Positions 33,533 to 45,600 of a DNA stretch of 64,000 nt are shown in pieces. Under the pieces are notes generated by a model that saw nothing but the letters and a program-made list of their open reading frames with translations, ran no database searches and was not told the DNA's origin. The stretch is from Perkinsus olseni (taxonomy: Eukaryota; Perkinsozoa; Perkinsida; Perkinsidae). Positions within the stretch are counted from its first letter, which is position 1; each line of letters opens with the position of its first letter. A program made the translations under genes and the position numbers. The DNA lies in contig JABANP010000066.1 of the NCBI GenBank assembly GCA_013115135.1, positions 62,001 through 126,000 of the forward strand, written 5' to 3'.

Positions 33533-36500
33533 CTAATGGAACGCCATCATTACCACCCCACGATCTTCATTCCTCACTTGAGACTTCAGTCTCTGCTTAG
33601 CTGCATTTTGAACGTCGGACATCAGCCCGCCATGATGATGGTGGCTAGAGCTGCCTCCAAGGCTCGTAGGCCGAGTACCACTGGCCGAGGTAGAGTGACG
33701 ACCAGATCGGCTCGAACCTCGACGATCTGCATTGGACTGACTCCAGTGAGCAGTACTACCAGCGAGAGTCCGTCGATGTGAATGATAAACAGGCAGCGCC
33801 CCGCCTGAGCCAATTACAGGCGGAACCTAAGAACTTGAGTATCTAGTGCTCGAGGGTCGTCGGGAAAGATACGCTCTCCCTACCCGCTGACCAGCGAACT
33901 GGCCGTGGGCAGCATTGCCACCATGGCTGCTCCAGCGAGACCTGGTCGCGCCCCCGGTGCTCCGCGACGGCGGCTGATCGTCACTGTCGCTCGACCGAGT
34001 AGTCCGTCTATTTTCGAATAAACGTGGGGACTCTTGTCCCAGCACAGTCGCCGGCCTGAAATCACTCTTCCCGGCTTCAGAACATATCCTGTCGGGCGAT
34101 ACTTTTTGAGTGCTGCCGTGCCTCTCGAAACCGATAGAGCGAGCGGCGGTATATCTGGTCGTGAGGAGCCGGTCGAGGACACGCTGCTCTGACCTGAGGC
34201 ATCACGAGGAGGTCATCCTGAGGCAGCACCAGCGTCGAACGGGACACCGAGAGATCAAAAATGCTAGTAGAAAATTCTACTACCGACGTAGACAGTCAGT
34301 AAAATCTCACACGCCTGGCCGGAGGACGAGCACCAGCGGAACCTAACGAGCCTCTAGTCGCCTGAGGCTTTGGCTGCGACCGCGCGCCACCAAATTACTC
34401 GTTCGCTTCCTAGGGGTGCTCCGAAGGTGCCAGCGGAGGACGACCCCGATCGCTTGCAGCAGACCCCGCCGACTCGATACTGCTTCGACGACCACATACG
34501 GAAGACGCCATCGACGATACTGGTGAGACTGAGGGGACTCATCACCTTCTGAACTCACATTGGAGCGCTTATTACATCGTCCAGAGGCCAGCTCCTCCTC
34601 TTCGCTATCGGGCAGAATGCTCTCTTCAAGCTGCGGATTCTTCCTTTTCAGTATCTACAGTGGACGTGATCGAGAGCCCCATCGAATCCCCCGAGGGACT
34701 CACTCGTGCAACTGAATTTGGTCATACTCTTTCTGGACTCCAGCCGCCTTCTTAGCCTCTCAGCCTCCCGGGATTCAGAGCCGTGCCTAAGTTCGACCGA
34801 TACAAGACGGCGACAGGGATCACTACCGACTTCGATGTCTGCCGCTTATTGGAGCTGCTGTTGCTACTCATAGGGGGAGGGCGGAAGTCTTGCGAGCCCG
34901 ACACTGAAGAGAAGCAACCCACCGTGATGAGAAACATTGGGGTCTCCAGTGCTAGCATGCTGCCTCCCCGAACATCCGCCCGGAACGAACCTTACTAGCT
35001 CGAAGACTCGGTCGGCCAGTTGGGGGCTTGGCAGCGGAGCTACCAACACTCGACCGAGGTGAGGAAGCGCTGAAGGGGAAATAAGCGGGTAGCCGCGAGC
35101 CTCCGACGAAGCTACGCGATCGTGGCTGATCGCCGCTCGAGGATAATCAGAGGCAGGCCTAGGAATCCCTAGTGTCGCCGATAACTACTACCTCGACTTC
35201 GCCGTGTAGAAGGTCTCACCGCTGGGCGACTCAGTTGGACTCTCCCGTAGTTTCGCTGAACACAAACATCGTAGGTCCTCGGCCCGGCGAGTCGAACCAC
35301 GACTAGTAGACCAGAGTTGCGTAGACAACGGGACAGAGGACACAACGCCGGCGACCTGCCAACCTCACCCATCGAGACGATGCTCCTCATCGACCTCTTC
35401 CGGGATACGCGGGATCGTCGTTCTGAAGGAGAGCACAGCAGTACGGCTAGCGAGGGAGGGGCCCGGCTCACCTTTGGTAGACTTGACAGATCGAGTACTG
35501 CGGGCTGATGACACGGAGACTGTCGACTGATCCAACTCGGACATGCTACTGCCATCCACGGACTCATTCTCTGTTACTATCTGGACAGGGTAGAGCCATG
35601 CGTCGAGGGCAACGGAGCCTCCACTCACAGAAAGGGGCCTCTCTCGAAGGGCTTCGCGGATCTTGTTGGTCGGACGTGGTACAGTCTCAGTATCAGCAAC
35701 AACCCTATCAGAAGACCCGACAGAGGAGGCATCGGGCTCTCCAGCAGGGGCTAGTAGCAGGGCTGGTATCGCTGGCGGGCACGGCGGCAAATCGGGAACC
35801 TTCACGGGAAACTCCGCCCTACTCAACTGAAACTCCGTCCTATTCTTTAACTCACCGAGAACGCCCCAGTCGCCGCGGGTCCGGCATCCGTTGTCTCCTG
35901 ACTCGGAGGGCTGGGCGGCGGGCTGTTCAGGTGGGAGAAGCTCGGGAAACCGGGGAGCTGACCATCCCGCACTGCGTTATCCTCAAGCACCTGCAGGATA
36001 CACTACCGGTACAAGTCGAAAGTCGTTGAACACCCCGCACCTTCTCTGGCTCTGCAACAGGCGCGTTCACGCTGATATTCTCCTTCTCCCGAGCGAAGCC
36101 TGGGAACCGTGTGATAGGATTGGCATTAGACAATGGCTGACACAACGACCAGTGCTCCCTTATAGATGCCAGCAGTACCACCTTCGAGGCAACACCGTCA
36201 GAGACAATTGTACTCGGAGTAGAGGGAGCGACGGTCGGGGGTGATGCATAAAGGACTGGACAGGTGACCCCGTTCAACCGTGCTCTCCAGATCGGTCGGG
36301 GTAGGGTACTGCTCTCGGAACTGCTCCCGGAGCTTCAACTTCTGTATCTGTCAAGTACCACTTGGCAAGCACAATAACGTTCGATCCCCCCACCGGAACT
36401 TACGTCCAGCTCTACTTTAGCGATCAGCTTCAGCATGTCGTGGCAGACCTCGAAGAGGTCTTTGGAGTCGGGCCCTCGCTCCTTTGGCGGTGGCCACACT

Positions 36501-39500
36501 GAGTCGTAGTCCACGAACGTCATGCACAGGTTACGGTAGCTGAGAGAGGACACCGGGCTGCGTGGGAAGGGCCTCACCGCAAAATACGACCACAGAGGTG
36601 GTTAGAAGGGCTCACGCTGGATGTCCAGCGTAGTCTACCGTTTAAACATCTCTCAGCTCTCAGTGATTTTCTGTCCGCTATAGAGAAGCGATGTTCAACA
36701 GCTACTCTCTGTACTCCCTGTTTTCGGCCCCTTTTGAACAGTTAAAATGCACAAGTACAGCACTCAACATACTATGACGCAAGGCGTGCACCAATCCCTC
36801 ATTCCCACCCTCATCCGCTGTAGGAATCGCTCGACGGCCCTACCTGGCGTAGACGTTAAGGCCATAGTCGAACAGCCATTGGCTCTCGGCGATCTTATCC
36901 CGATAAAACTCGGCCAGGTGCGTGTGGAAAGTATCCAGAGGTCCATCCTCGCTCTAAAAAAAACCAGCCAGCTCCCTCGGTACAAAGGGAGACGCAGATG
37001 GTCGGCAAGGAGCCCATTACCTTATCCCAGTCACCATCCTGAGGTTTGGCCACGACTGATGTGAGCCTCCGTTTCTTCTCCCGTTCTCGCTCTTTCTCCA
37101 AAGCATGCTCAATGTCGTGAAAGGAGTCCGTTAACTCTCGGACATCATCCACCGTGCGATAGGCCCTGCCGCGACACCCGACTGCTCGAGAACTCACCGC
37201 CCTCGGGCCCACCTCAGCTCCGCTGCTCGCTCTATACACCGGGTGACGACCCTGTCGAGCAAAGCCTTCACGTCCTCCTCAGCCATCAAGGCTATAACAC
37301 AGTGGAGGCAGCTGACCTGACATCATCGAAGCTGGGCGGCGGGGGCGGGTATGAACTCCACAAGGCCCTACCCGGGGATTTTCCGTGCACTTGAGCTCGT
37401 AAAACTTGCTGAAGGCGCCGAGCTGAAACATATCGATCTGAGACAGGGGCCACCGTGCTGACCATCATGATCGACCATGACAGCCCACTTGACGGCCGCC
37501 CGGGTTCAAGGCGTTGGCGAAGTTGACGCAGAGTTGGAGGACCAGGGCGAACTTGTCGAGCTGAGAGAACGCAGCAGTAGGGCCCATAGTCCACGGTGTT
37601 CACTGCAGCACGTACCAATTCATACATGACTTCCAGCGCCCGATACATCGTAGTAAGGTTAACCTCGATCGCTCGGAACTCCTCCTCGAAGCCGCTCAGG
37701 AAAATCATGAGTTGCGAAGCCGATGGCGAATGTCCGGTATTTTCCGCAAGTGGTATCTGAAAGCTCAAATAGGGCAGAGTATCCCACCCAGAAAGTGCTA
37801 CACGAAGAGGTCAACTTCGTCGCGGCAGGCGCCGGGCGGATCATGATCGACCGCGTCCATCACTGCCTGGGTGAGCTCGGGTGGCAGCTACAGCAGGGAC
37901 AGAATGCCTCAATGGGAAGAGAGAAGTCCCTCACATCTCGAAGCAGACTTTCCACCGGGCCCAGCTGGTCTTCCTGCCACACCGAATCGTCGCAGCGCAG
38001 GAGGAGATTTCGGTAACTGCCGTGCGAGTTGTGCTGCACTACCGAAGCGTGGACGTTACTGTTCACTGCGACTCTTGACCTTGGCGTCCGCTGGTGGAGG
38101 CTCCATCTGCATGAACACCTTCTGCGCCACGATGCCCACCAGTCGATGCTCCTTCGTCCCGAATACCGTCAAAGGCTTACTCGGAGTTCCAAGAGGATCT
38201 ACGATTGGTGCGGTATCGGCTTCTCCCATCTGCTCGCAGGACCTACTCTCGAGCTCTTTGCCAGTAGCAGCAGCCTTTTGGTTCAAATCCCTGATGACTT
38301 CCTTCTTCTTGAACAGCTTCGTCAGGAACTTCGAGTCCACCTGAACAGGAGATTCCCCCCAGCACAAGCGGCCGTCCCCATCAGCCTCACCCTCTTCCAT
38401 ATCCTCTGGGCACCAACTTGGCGGGATATGATACAGTCAGGGGGCATCACCGGCAGCAGTGACTTCGTGCCTGCCCAACACGGTCCGTAGAAGGGGGATG
38501 AACAAGACTCGGAATGGACTTCCGACCGGACTCACTCTGGGAACCACCCATCCCCGGAGGTCGATCACAGCTGCCGAGTATCGGCACGCTAGAGTTCTTC
38601 GACATCGACGGCGGCCCGTTCATCACGATACTATGCTGAGGGATGCCGTCCGAGCATATCGATATATCCGTATGAGCCGGGAGTACTGAGAGGGTATCCA
38701 GAATGCTCGCAAGCCCCAATATGAAATGGACTACCGAGGCCGCTAGTATCCGCATCCGAGGCGCAGCTCCTGGGTGTACCGCATTCCGACATGGTGAAGT
38801 CCCGAGGACGACTGCCGTACCTGCATGGAGGTCGCACTAGAGATAAAAAACCGATAGCCGTCAGGAGGGAAGTGCGGGTAATCCCTAGAGGCCCATGGAC
38901 CCGACGGTGGTTCCTGTCCACTCATTACAACAGTAAATTCTAGAGCCACCACTGGTGATCAGGAAATGAGCATCACCTCGTGAAGTATTGTAATAGTGGC
39001 TCATCATGAGCATGCTCCAGCTGGGCTGCTTGAATGAAGGAGCTATCACAGCTCAGTGGAGTATCCGTGCCCGAGTCCGTGCTGCCAGCCCCTCCCCCTC
39101 TCGGTGTCGATACACTACCTGAGGAGGCCGGATGGATACTCAGAACCAGCCGGGGGCTGCAAATTCTGATTATCCTCTACGAAGCAGTATGAGCATTCTG
39201 CGTAGCGGCGATCGAGGACACCGTTGACTAAGACAGAGCGGCCACCGAGATCACGACCACGGCGGATGTGGGGCCTCTCAGAACCCACAGAAAGCCTACA
39301 TGCAGTCGCCCTCTTCCCCTTAGCTTTGTTGATGTCCACACCCCTTAATATGCAACGCCACGTAGGGGCTGGGCTGTCTAGCCTTTGGAACGCCTTTAGG
39401 CCCACTCAAGTTCGTAGGCACTCGTGGCGGAGGCCCCTAAAGCACCGACTCAAAATACCGTCCCGAGCCCTCAGTAGACGGGAGAGAGGTACCTTAGGCC

Positions 39501-40593
39501 CCGGCAGGGAGGCATTGCCTTCCCACCCGGCAGAGGAGGCGGAGACGCTTTGCCCGGGGGAGCCAGGTTCTGAGGCAGTCACCCGTTCGCTGCAGCGTCA
39601 AACATCCGCCGCTCACCATGAAAGTCGGTGGTGGCGATCCCTTCGCGGACGTCGGCGAGGACTTCGGCGGAGGGCATGTGAGAACCGGCGAGGTCTAAAA
39701 AGCTCCTACAGTCCCGCCCAGGTGAGAAGCTCCTCACCTTCGGCGGTGGAGGAGGCGGCAGTGCCTTAGCCGACTTCGGGCCCGCAGGTGCCTTCCCCGC
39801 TAGACCCAGCTTAGCCCAGAGGCAAGGGCGGAATCCCCTTCGGAGTAACAGGAGGCGACCCCTGCCATGCAGCAGTTCTCGAGAGCCCCCCTGGCTATCC
39901 ATACTCACCTTGGCAGACGACGGAGGAGAGGGCAGTGACAGTGGTGGTGAGCTCGCCGCTGGTGGGGAAGTGTTCACACCGATCGTGCAGGTATCGACGC
40001 CAGGCTGCTGGTGGTGAGGCTTCCGAGGCGTTGGAGCAATTGCCCTGAGCTCTGCTGGAGGTGAGGGCATCCCAGGGTATCGACCCGGGGTATCAGGAAG
40101 GCAGCCACCTGAGGTAACGGGCACGGCACCTTCAATAGGGCGCGCATGTAGCGGGCCTGGGTGCCGATGGTAAAAATGGCTCGACCGTAGCTCCACTGTC
40201 ACCTTGCTGTTTTCGACAACCCCTGCGCGTTGACACAAGTTTGAAGATGGATTAACCACCCAGAGACACCTTGAACGTGATGCCGTGAGCTTACTGGTAT
40301 TGAGACCATCACCAGCTGCTCTCCGATTCAGCTTGGCCGGCGTCCGAGCCTTCCGTCGTGCTTCATTAACCTACAGCACAGTGAGGCCAGCGCATCTCAC
40401 AAAGACCTACAAATCCTCTCAGAGTCCTCAGCTCCTCATTCTTATCCTTCAGCTCATCCTTTATGGCTTCATACTGCCGCCTCAACGTCGCCAGCTCAGC
40501 CACCACCGTCATCGATGCCGGGCTGCCCTCCGGAGTACCAGCCGGCAAGGGAGGCGTCCCGCCTTCTGCTGTTTCGCCTCCAGGAGATGCCAT
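33533..40593 (-). CDS. Formin (FH1-FH2 actin nucleator)
   Basis: The ATG at 40,591-40,593 opens MASPGGETAEGG, then a coiled coil (ELATLRRQYEAIKDELKDKN). Proline-rich FH1-type stretches lie at about 39,700-40,100 (for example KALPPPPPPKVRSF). FH2 spans about 38,400-36,340: VDSKFLTKLFKKKEV, PLTVFGTKEHRLVGIVAQKVFMQ, LDKFALVLQLCVNFANALNPG followed by QLGAFSKFYELK, TVDDVRELTDSFHDIEHALEKERE, LDTFHTHLAEFYRDKI and KDLFEVCHDMLKLIAKVEL. FH2 dimers nucleate and elongate actin filaments, and FH1 recruits profilin. A long Ser/Arg/Pro-rich tail runs to a probable stop at 33,533. No GTPase-binding N-terminal domain was recognised. There are many short introns, so exon edges are approximate; the far C-terminal exon assignment is less certain. 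Confidence 0.8.
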
Positions 40594-40957
40594 CGTCAAT
40601 AAATAAATAAGTAACAGTGCGGATACTGAACTGAGAACAGCATTCGGGCCAGTAATTATACCTCATAACTATTAATAACGATATACTGGTAATAATATTA
40701 ACCCCTGCCATTAATCAAACTTTTATACCATAAACACCGGGTTATATCATATTAATGTATGCGATACCTCTCTTGTATGGTATTAGTCCCTACTGCCCGT
40801 AATAGAACAGAGAAAAGACTCCCAAGTAGCGACAGTAGGAGGTCTACTAGCACACGAATGAACAACTCAGCGTCTAGGGATCAACAGTGCTTTTCCCGAA
40901 GGACTGACCCCGATCTTACGCGCGCCACCCAACGGCAACACTAGCGGCTCGGAAACA
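40594..40957. other. Intergenic region, AT-rich
   Basis: This is about 360 bp upstream of the formin gene and downstream of the HemK-type gene, both on the minus strand. The part at 40,600-40,760 is markedly AT-rich (AATAAATAAATAAG-like on either strand) and probably holds the formin promoter and the HemK-type 3' end. Confidence 0.45.
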
Positions 40958-42422
40958 TCATCGATCGCGCTGCGCTTGGTCGGGCACGGCCTTGCGTACG
41001 ACCACAAAGCGCGGCATATCCCTCAAGTCCGACACGACCTCCTGCAGGTGCAACCTCGTAGCATGATACCGAGCGATGTACTCCTCGACCAGGCGATGCT
41101 GCTCGGCTTCCGCATAAACCTCCATCCACAGCAGTCCGCCGGGCTTCAGCGCAACTGAGGCTACATCCAGCACCTGACGAAGAGAGCAGACTGTGGGGGA
41201 CTTCCGTCAGACGGGGCGGATCGCCCATTCGTACCTGCCGCATGATATCCATGCCTCTCACGCCCCCGTCCAGAGCTAAGATATCTTCGTGATTCTTCAC
41301 TGTGCGCGAAAGATTCTCAATAGTGGCGGTAGGAATATAGGGTGGATTGGAGACAATCATATCGTAGGAGTTTTCGGCGAACTCCTGGTCGCCGATGGCC
41401 CCCACCAGGAACGACAGGCGCCCATCAACTCCATAACGTCTCGCATTTTCCCGCGCCAGGCTCATCGCTCGTTCAGAGGCATCAACTAGGTCCACCCTGA
41501 CAGGAAGACCAGCACTAAGACGCTCGAGGCCCGGGACGTACTGTAGTGCATAACCGAGCAACCACGTGAACGTGATGAACCCTATCTCGAAGTCTCAAAG
41601 CTTTTCCCGGCTCACCTACTATCAGCCCATTCAGTCGCCAGCGCTATGCCAATAACGCCGCTCCCACTGCAGAGGTCCAATACGAGCCTTCTGGTCGGTG
41701 GGCGGGACTCGAGGATGCGCTCCACCATGAGCTCCGTTTCCGGCCGTGGTATGAGAGTAGGCGGTCTCACACAAAAGTCTTTCAGATGCAGGAAGTCAAC
41801 GTGACCTGACCAGAAGCCGCCCGCTGCCACCATTTGCCACACGCCCGATGAATCCGCCTCCGCCACACTAAACAACGACGTCAGATTCCCTCACACTCCA
41901 GAGGCTTATAAACCATAATGGCATTCGGAATGATTGATGCACATTCAACGCCGTCTGTACAGGTCGCATTGGGGGCTTTTCTGGTAAGCCATACCGCAAA
42001 GGGCACAAACTATTGTGGAGCTTTCTTACCCACAAGGTACTGGTAGGGTGTCCAACGCAGGGCACGACTCCGAACAGCTTCTCGCAATCGTCGCCTCTCT
42101 CGAATGCTCTCCTTCAACCATCTCAAACAAGCTGTCTCCTCGTCCAACGTTTCCTGCCAGCGCCGAATGTTTTCAGGCCATGCCGAGCGGGGCGAGCATG
42201 GGCACCTCTCGACAGCCTCCAATGGCGCATCCACTGTGTAGTTCCAAAGATGAAAGCGACTACCTCATTGCCCAAGGAACTCACCTTCCTCTGGACGGCT
42301 GTGTAGCGATGAGCCAGCAGGAAGCTCTTGCCAGTGCAGTACGGGAAGATACGTCGCTGGCGAGAGCCGCGGGCAAAAGCCCATAATTGGGACCGAGCTC
42401 CCCAACGAGAAGGGCGAGGCAT
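40958..42422 (-). CDS. HemK/PrmC-type protein-glutamine N5-methyltransferase
   Basis: Motifs occur in family order: WTPYQYLVG (N-terminal domain end), PPTLIPRPETELMVERI, VLDLCSGSGVIGIALA (SAM-binding motif I), RVDLVDASERAMSLARENARRYG and the hallmark catalytic YDMIVSNPPYIPTATIEN. An intron GTACGAATG...TCGTCAG joins MDIMRQ to VLDVASVALKPGGLLWMEV, and the frame ends at 40,958. The family methylates the GGQ glutamine of translation release factors. The N-terminal exon (MPRPSRWGARSQLWAFARG, ATG at about 42,422) is basic and could be a mitochondrial presequence, which would fit a mitochondrial release-factor enzyme; this is inference and the first splice is unresolved. Confidence 0.85.
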
Positions 42423-42633
42423 CTGGGAAACACGGCGTTCGACTACCGACAAAAAAGGAAAGTTTTTTTCACTCCTAGCTTCGCTCCGCTGCTGAATTGA
42501 CTACTGCAAACAAGACGGCCGTATTTCGAGTACGTGTAGTAGTAAACGAAGGAACGTAAACTGACGTGGATAGCTCAGCCGCGGAGGCATCGCTATTAAT
42601 AATCCTGGTAAACCACAGCTACTGCTGCCATTC

Positions 42634-45600
42634 CTAAGCGTGTAGCTTCTCCAAGAGACTCTCGCCCGATACAGCCTCGACTTCAGCCAACATAAGTCGA
42701 GTGGCCCGCTCAACCTGACACCAATCGTCGGTCATTGACGAAGCCTTCCAGTGCTCACCTCAGCATTCTCGTCTTCCAGTAGCTCTCCAGCGTAGACCGA
42801 CACCTCCGACATGCCGACCAGCAGTGGGCCACCAACAGCCTGACCACCAACACTCAGACTAACGCACTATGGAGGAGATCTCACCTTCCACAATTCTGTG
42901 ACGGCACGGAGTAGCGCCAGTTTGACTTGGGCTGAGGGCTCCATACGGCACGGCCGCAGCAGGTCGGATAACAAGTACTTGACCTGGAAAGGGACGCTGA
43001 TCCTCCCAGTATCTCGATGGTCCTCATCCCACCTGGTTGTCAGTAGCACAACGCTTGCCGATGGCAATGACAGCCAGACTGAGTGCACTCTGGGCCTCTG
43101 CCGTGTAGGCGGGCGGCCAGTACTTAGCCGACGCAGAGCAGTTAGCCACGGCATCAATGATGGCCTCGAAGGTCTCACCATCCGAAGATACCTCCGATGT
43201 GACGTTAGACACCGCCGCGACCAAGCTGAGGACGAACACACCGTAAAGCCAAGCGCAGTGTACAGCAGTGGCAGGCAGCTCATCGAAGCCATCACCGAAG
43301 GTCTAGTGGCCATCCTACTTGAGAGCCTCCTGCATCAGGTCGAACCACCACGGGCGACTCTCCTGAGCAGCCTCCTCTCCTGACTTCCTCTTCTTGCTGC
43401 TCTTCTTAGACGCGCTCGCCTGCTCGTTGCACTTCGTGAAGACCTGCGTGAACAAAAACGGACTGAAAAAGCAGCGGAGCGAAGCTCACTCACCTCGAGA
43501 ATCTCACCGGACATCAGCTGAAGTACTGCAACACCGATCTCCTGGCCGCCTCTGTTACAGAGCTCGGCAGCCAAGGTGAGCCAGATAGCCGTCTGAGGGG
43601 CCTTGTGGCCATCCTCCGACAGCCAGCCTCCGCGCTTCATCGCTTTGCCCAGCGTCTTTGATGACAGCACCAACATCGGCCAGGCGCATATGCAAGCAGG
43701 CCTGAAGAGGAGTACATGCCGACACTCGGGCAGCGAAGGCAGTGAGGCACCTCGCTGAGGGCCTGGACGGTGAGCCCAGCCAATGCCTCCTGAGCCCCAG
43801 CCGAACTCTGCGTCGCACCATCGGACTTCTCGTCGTGCTGGGGGTACCACAACATGCGTGGATTGCACAACAGCCACGACGCGGCTGAGGAGGCGGGCGA
43901 GAGGGTCATGGATGGCGCTCATCACCCGGATGTCAGCCGAAGTACGGGAAAACAGGTACCTGAGAATGAGCCTGCCGCTCAAGACAGCAGTGGTGAACTC
44001 ACCCCAGCAGCGACATGAGCTTCTGTAGGCGGAAGATATCCTTATCGCTGGGCACTGCATGCTTGGGACCACAGGCCTCGATGATAAGCGACTTCACAGA
44101 TTCCATCATAGTCGCTACGGGTTGAGACCTGAGCAGTAACTCGCACCGTGCTGGTACGCGAGAAGAAGATACGCTTTTCCGGCTCCACCCATAATCAACC
44201 TCCGGATACCAACCAAGTCCGTAGAAAAGGTGTGCGGTGTGCCCATCATCCCAGAGAGATATCCGCTCGCGGCAATTTTTAGCGCAACTCTATTATGCGC
44301 CACCGTGGCCGCACTACCTTGCCAGACGCTGTGCCGTCATCTGCAGCAGGTGAGAGAGATCCTTGCTGGACTCGCTCAGGGCCTCACCAATGGGCGCCAG
44401 TTCCCACTCTGGAGACACACCTACCACACCACGCATTAATCAGCCTTCAAGCTACCACGGCATAGTCTCACATAGTCTGAAGACAGCCTTGGTCTCGGGG
44501 CCGAAGTACTGACCACAAGCGCCAGTGATCTCGAAGAGGCACTGGGCGGTGGGCTGCAGCTGTGCTGAGTCCTTCCCCTTCACGGACAGAACGGCGATCA
44601 GGGACGGCAGGAGCACGCTCAAATACGAAAGGGATGACGCACCTGGCGAGGGAGCGGGTATTCCCCCGAGCGAAGCAGGCGTATCTTGAGCCTCACCCAT
44701 GCGCTTGACGAGAATGGTCGTAGCCCTGCATAGCTGAGCATTGGCGAGGGGCAGTTCTCCAGAGGCCAGAGGCTCACTGCTGCCAACCAATTTAGTGACC
44801 CGGTCCTTCAACGCCGCGAGACTCAAAGCACTGCTGAGGCCTCTCAAGACGGACCAGAGGGAGTCAGCCATTGCAGCGTCTGAAGCACAGCATAGGGAGA
44901 AAGTATCATCAGTACAATTCCAAGCTCACCCTCACGGCTGGCCCTCTCAATAACAGCGTCAATACACTCTTCCTGCATCGGTGCGGGGATGGAAAGATAC
45001 TGCTGCTGCCAGGACCTACCATCGACCTAAGATTCTCTTCGACCTACAGACAGTACTACCCAGTAGCGCTCTCCTCGATGGCATCGGCCATCTGTGTGAA
45101 CAGCGCTGGCTGTTTAGACGGATCCTTAATCAGAGCTGTCAGAGTCGCTATGATGCGGTCAGCATCCAAGGAAAGGAGGAGGGCACCTGACCAGGACACC
45201 GAGTCAAAAGGGCGACTCCCCCGAGGACCACACTGCTAGACAGGAACAATAAAGACAACCGTATTCAAAAAACTACGAGCAAGGTAATCGCTCCGCTCGC
45301 GTCACTAAGATGCTCGAGAGGGTGGTGTACTCACCAGCAGCTTCGGTGGCGCGAGAGCGCGTCTGAGCAGCCTTTTTGCTCTTCGCGTTGCCAGTAACGC
45401 TGTGAAGGGCCAACAACAGCGACGCATATTGCTCCGGGGGTTCCCTCTGGGGCTCCCAAGTTCATCAGAGTCAACACCACAGCCGACACCTGCCAGTGAC
45501 CTCAGCCGGGACACTCCTTCCATTATCCTTACCACTCTAACGGATACAGTATGGTACTGCACAGCAGCCGTACTAACGAAGGTCGACTCTCCCTTGAAGA

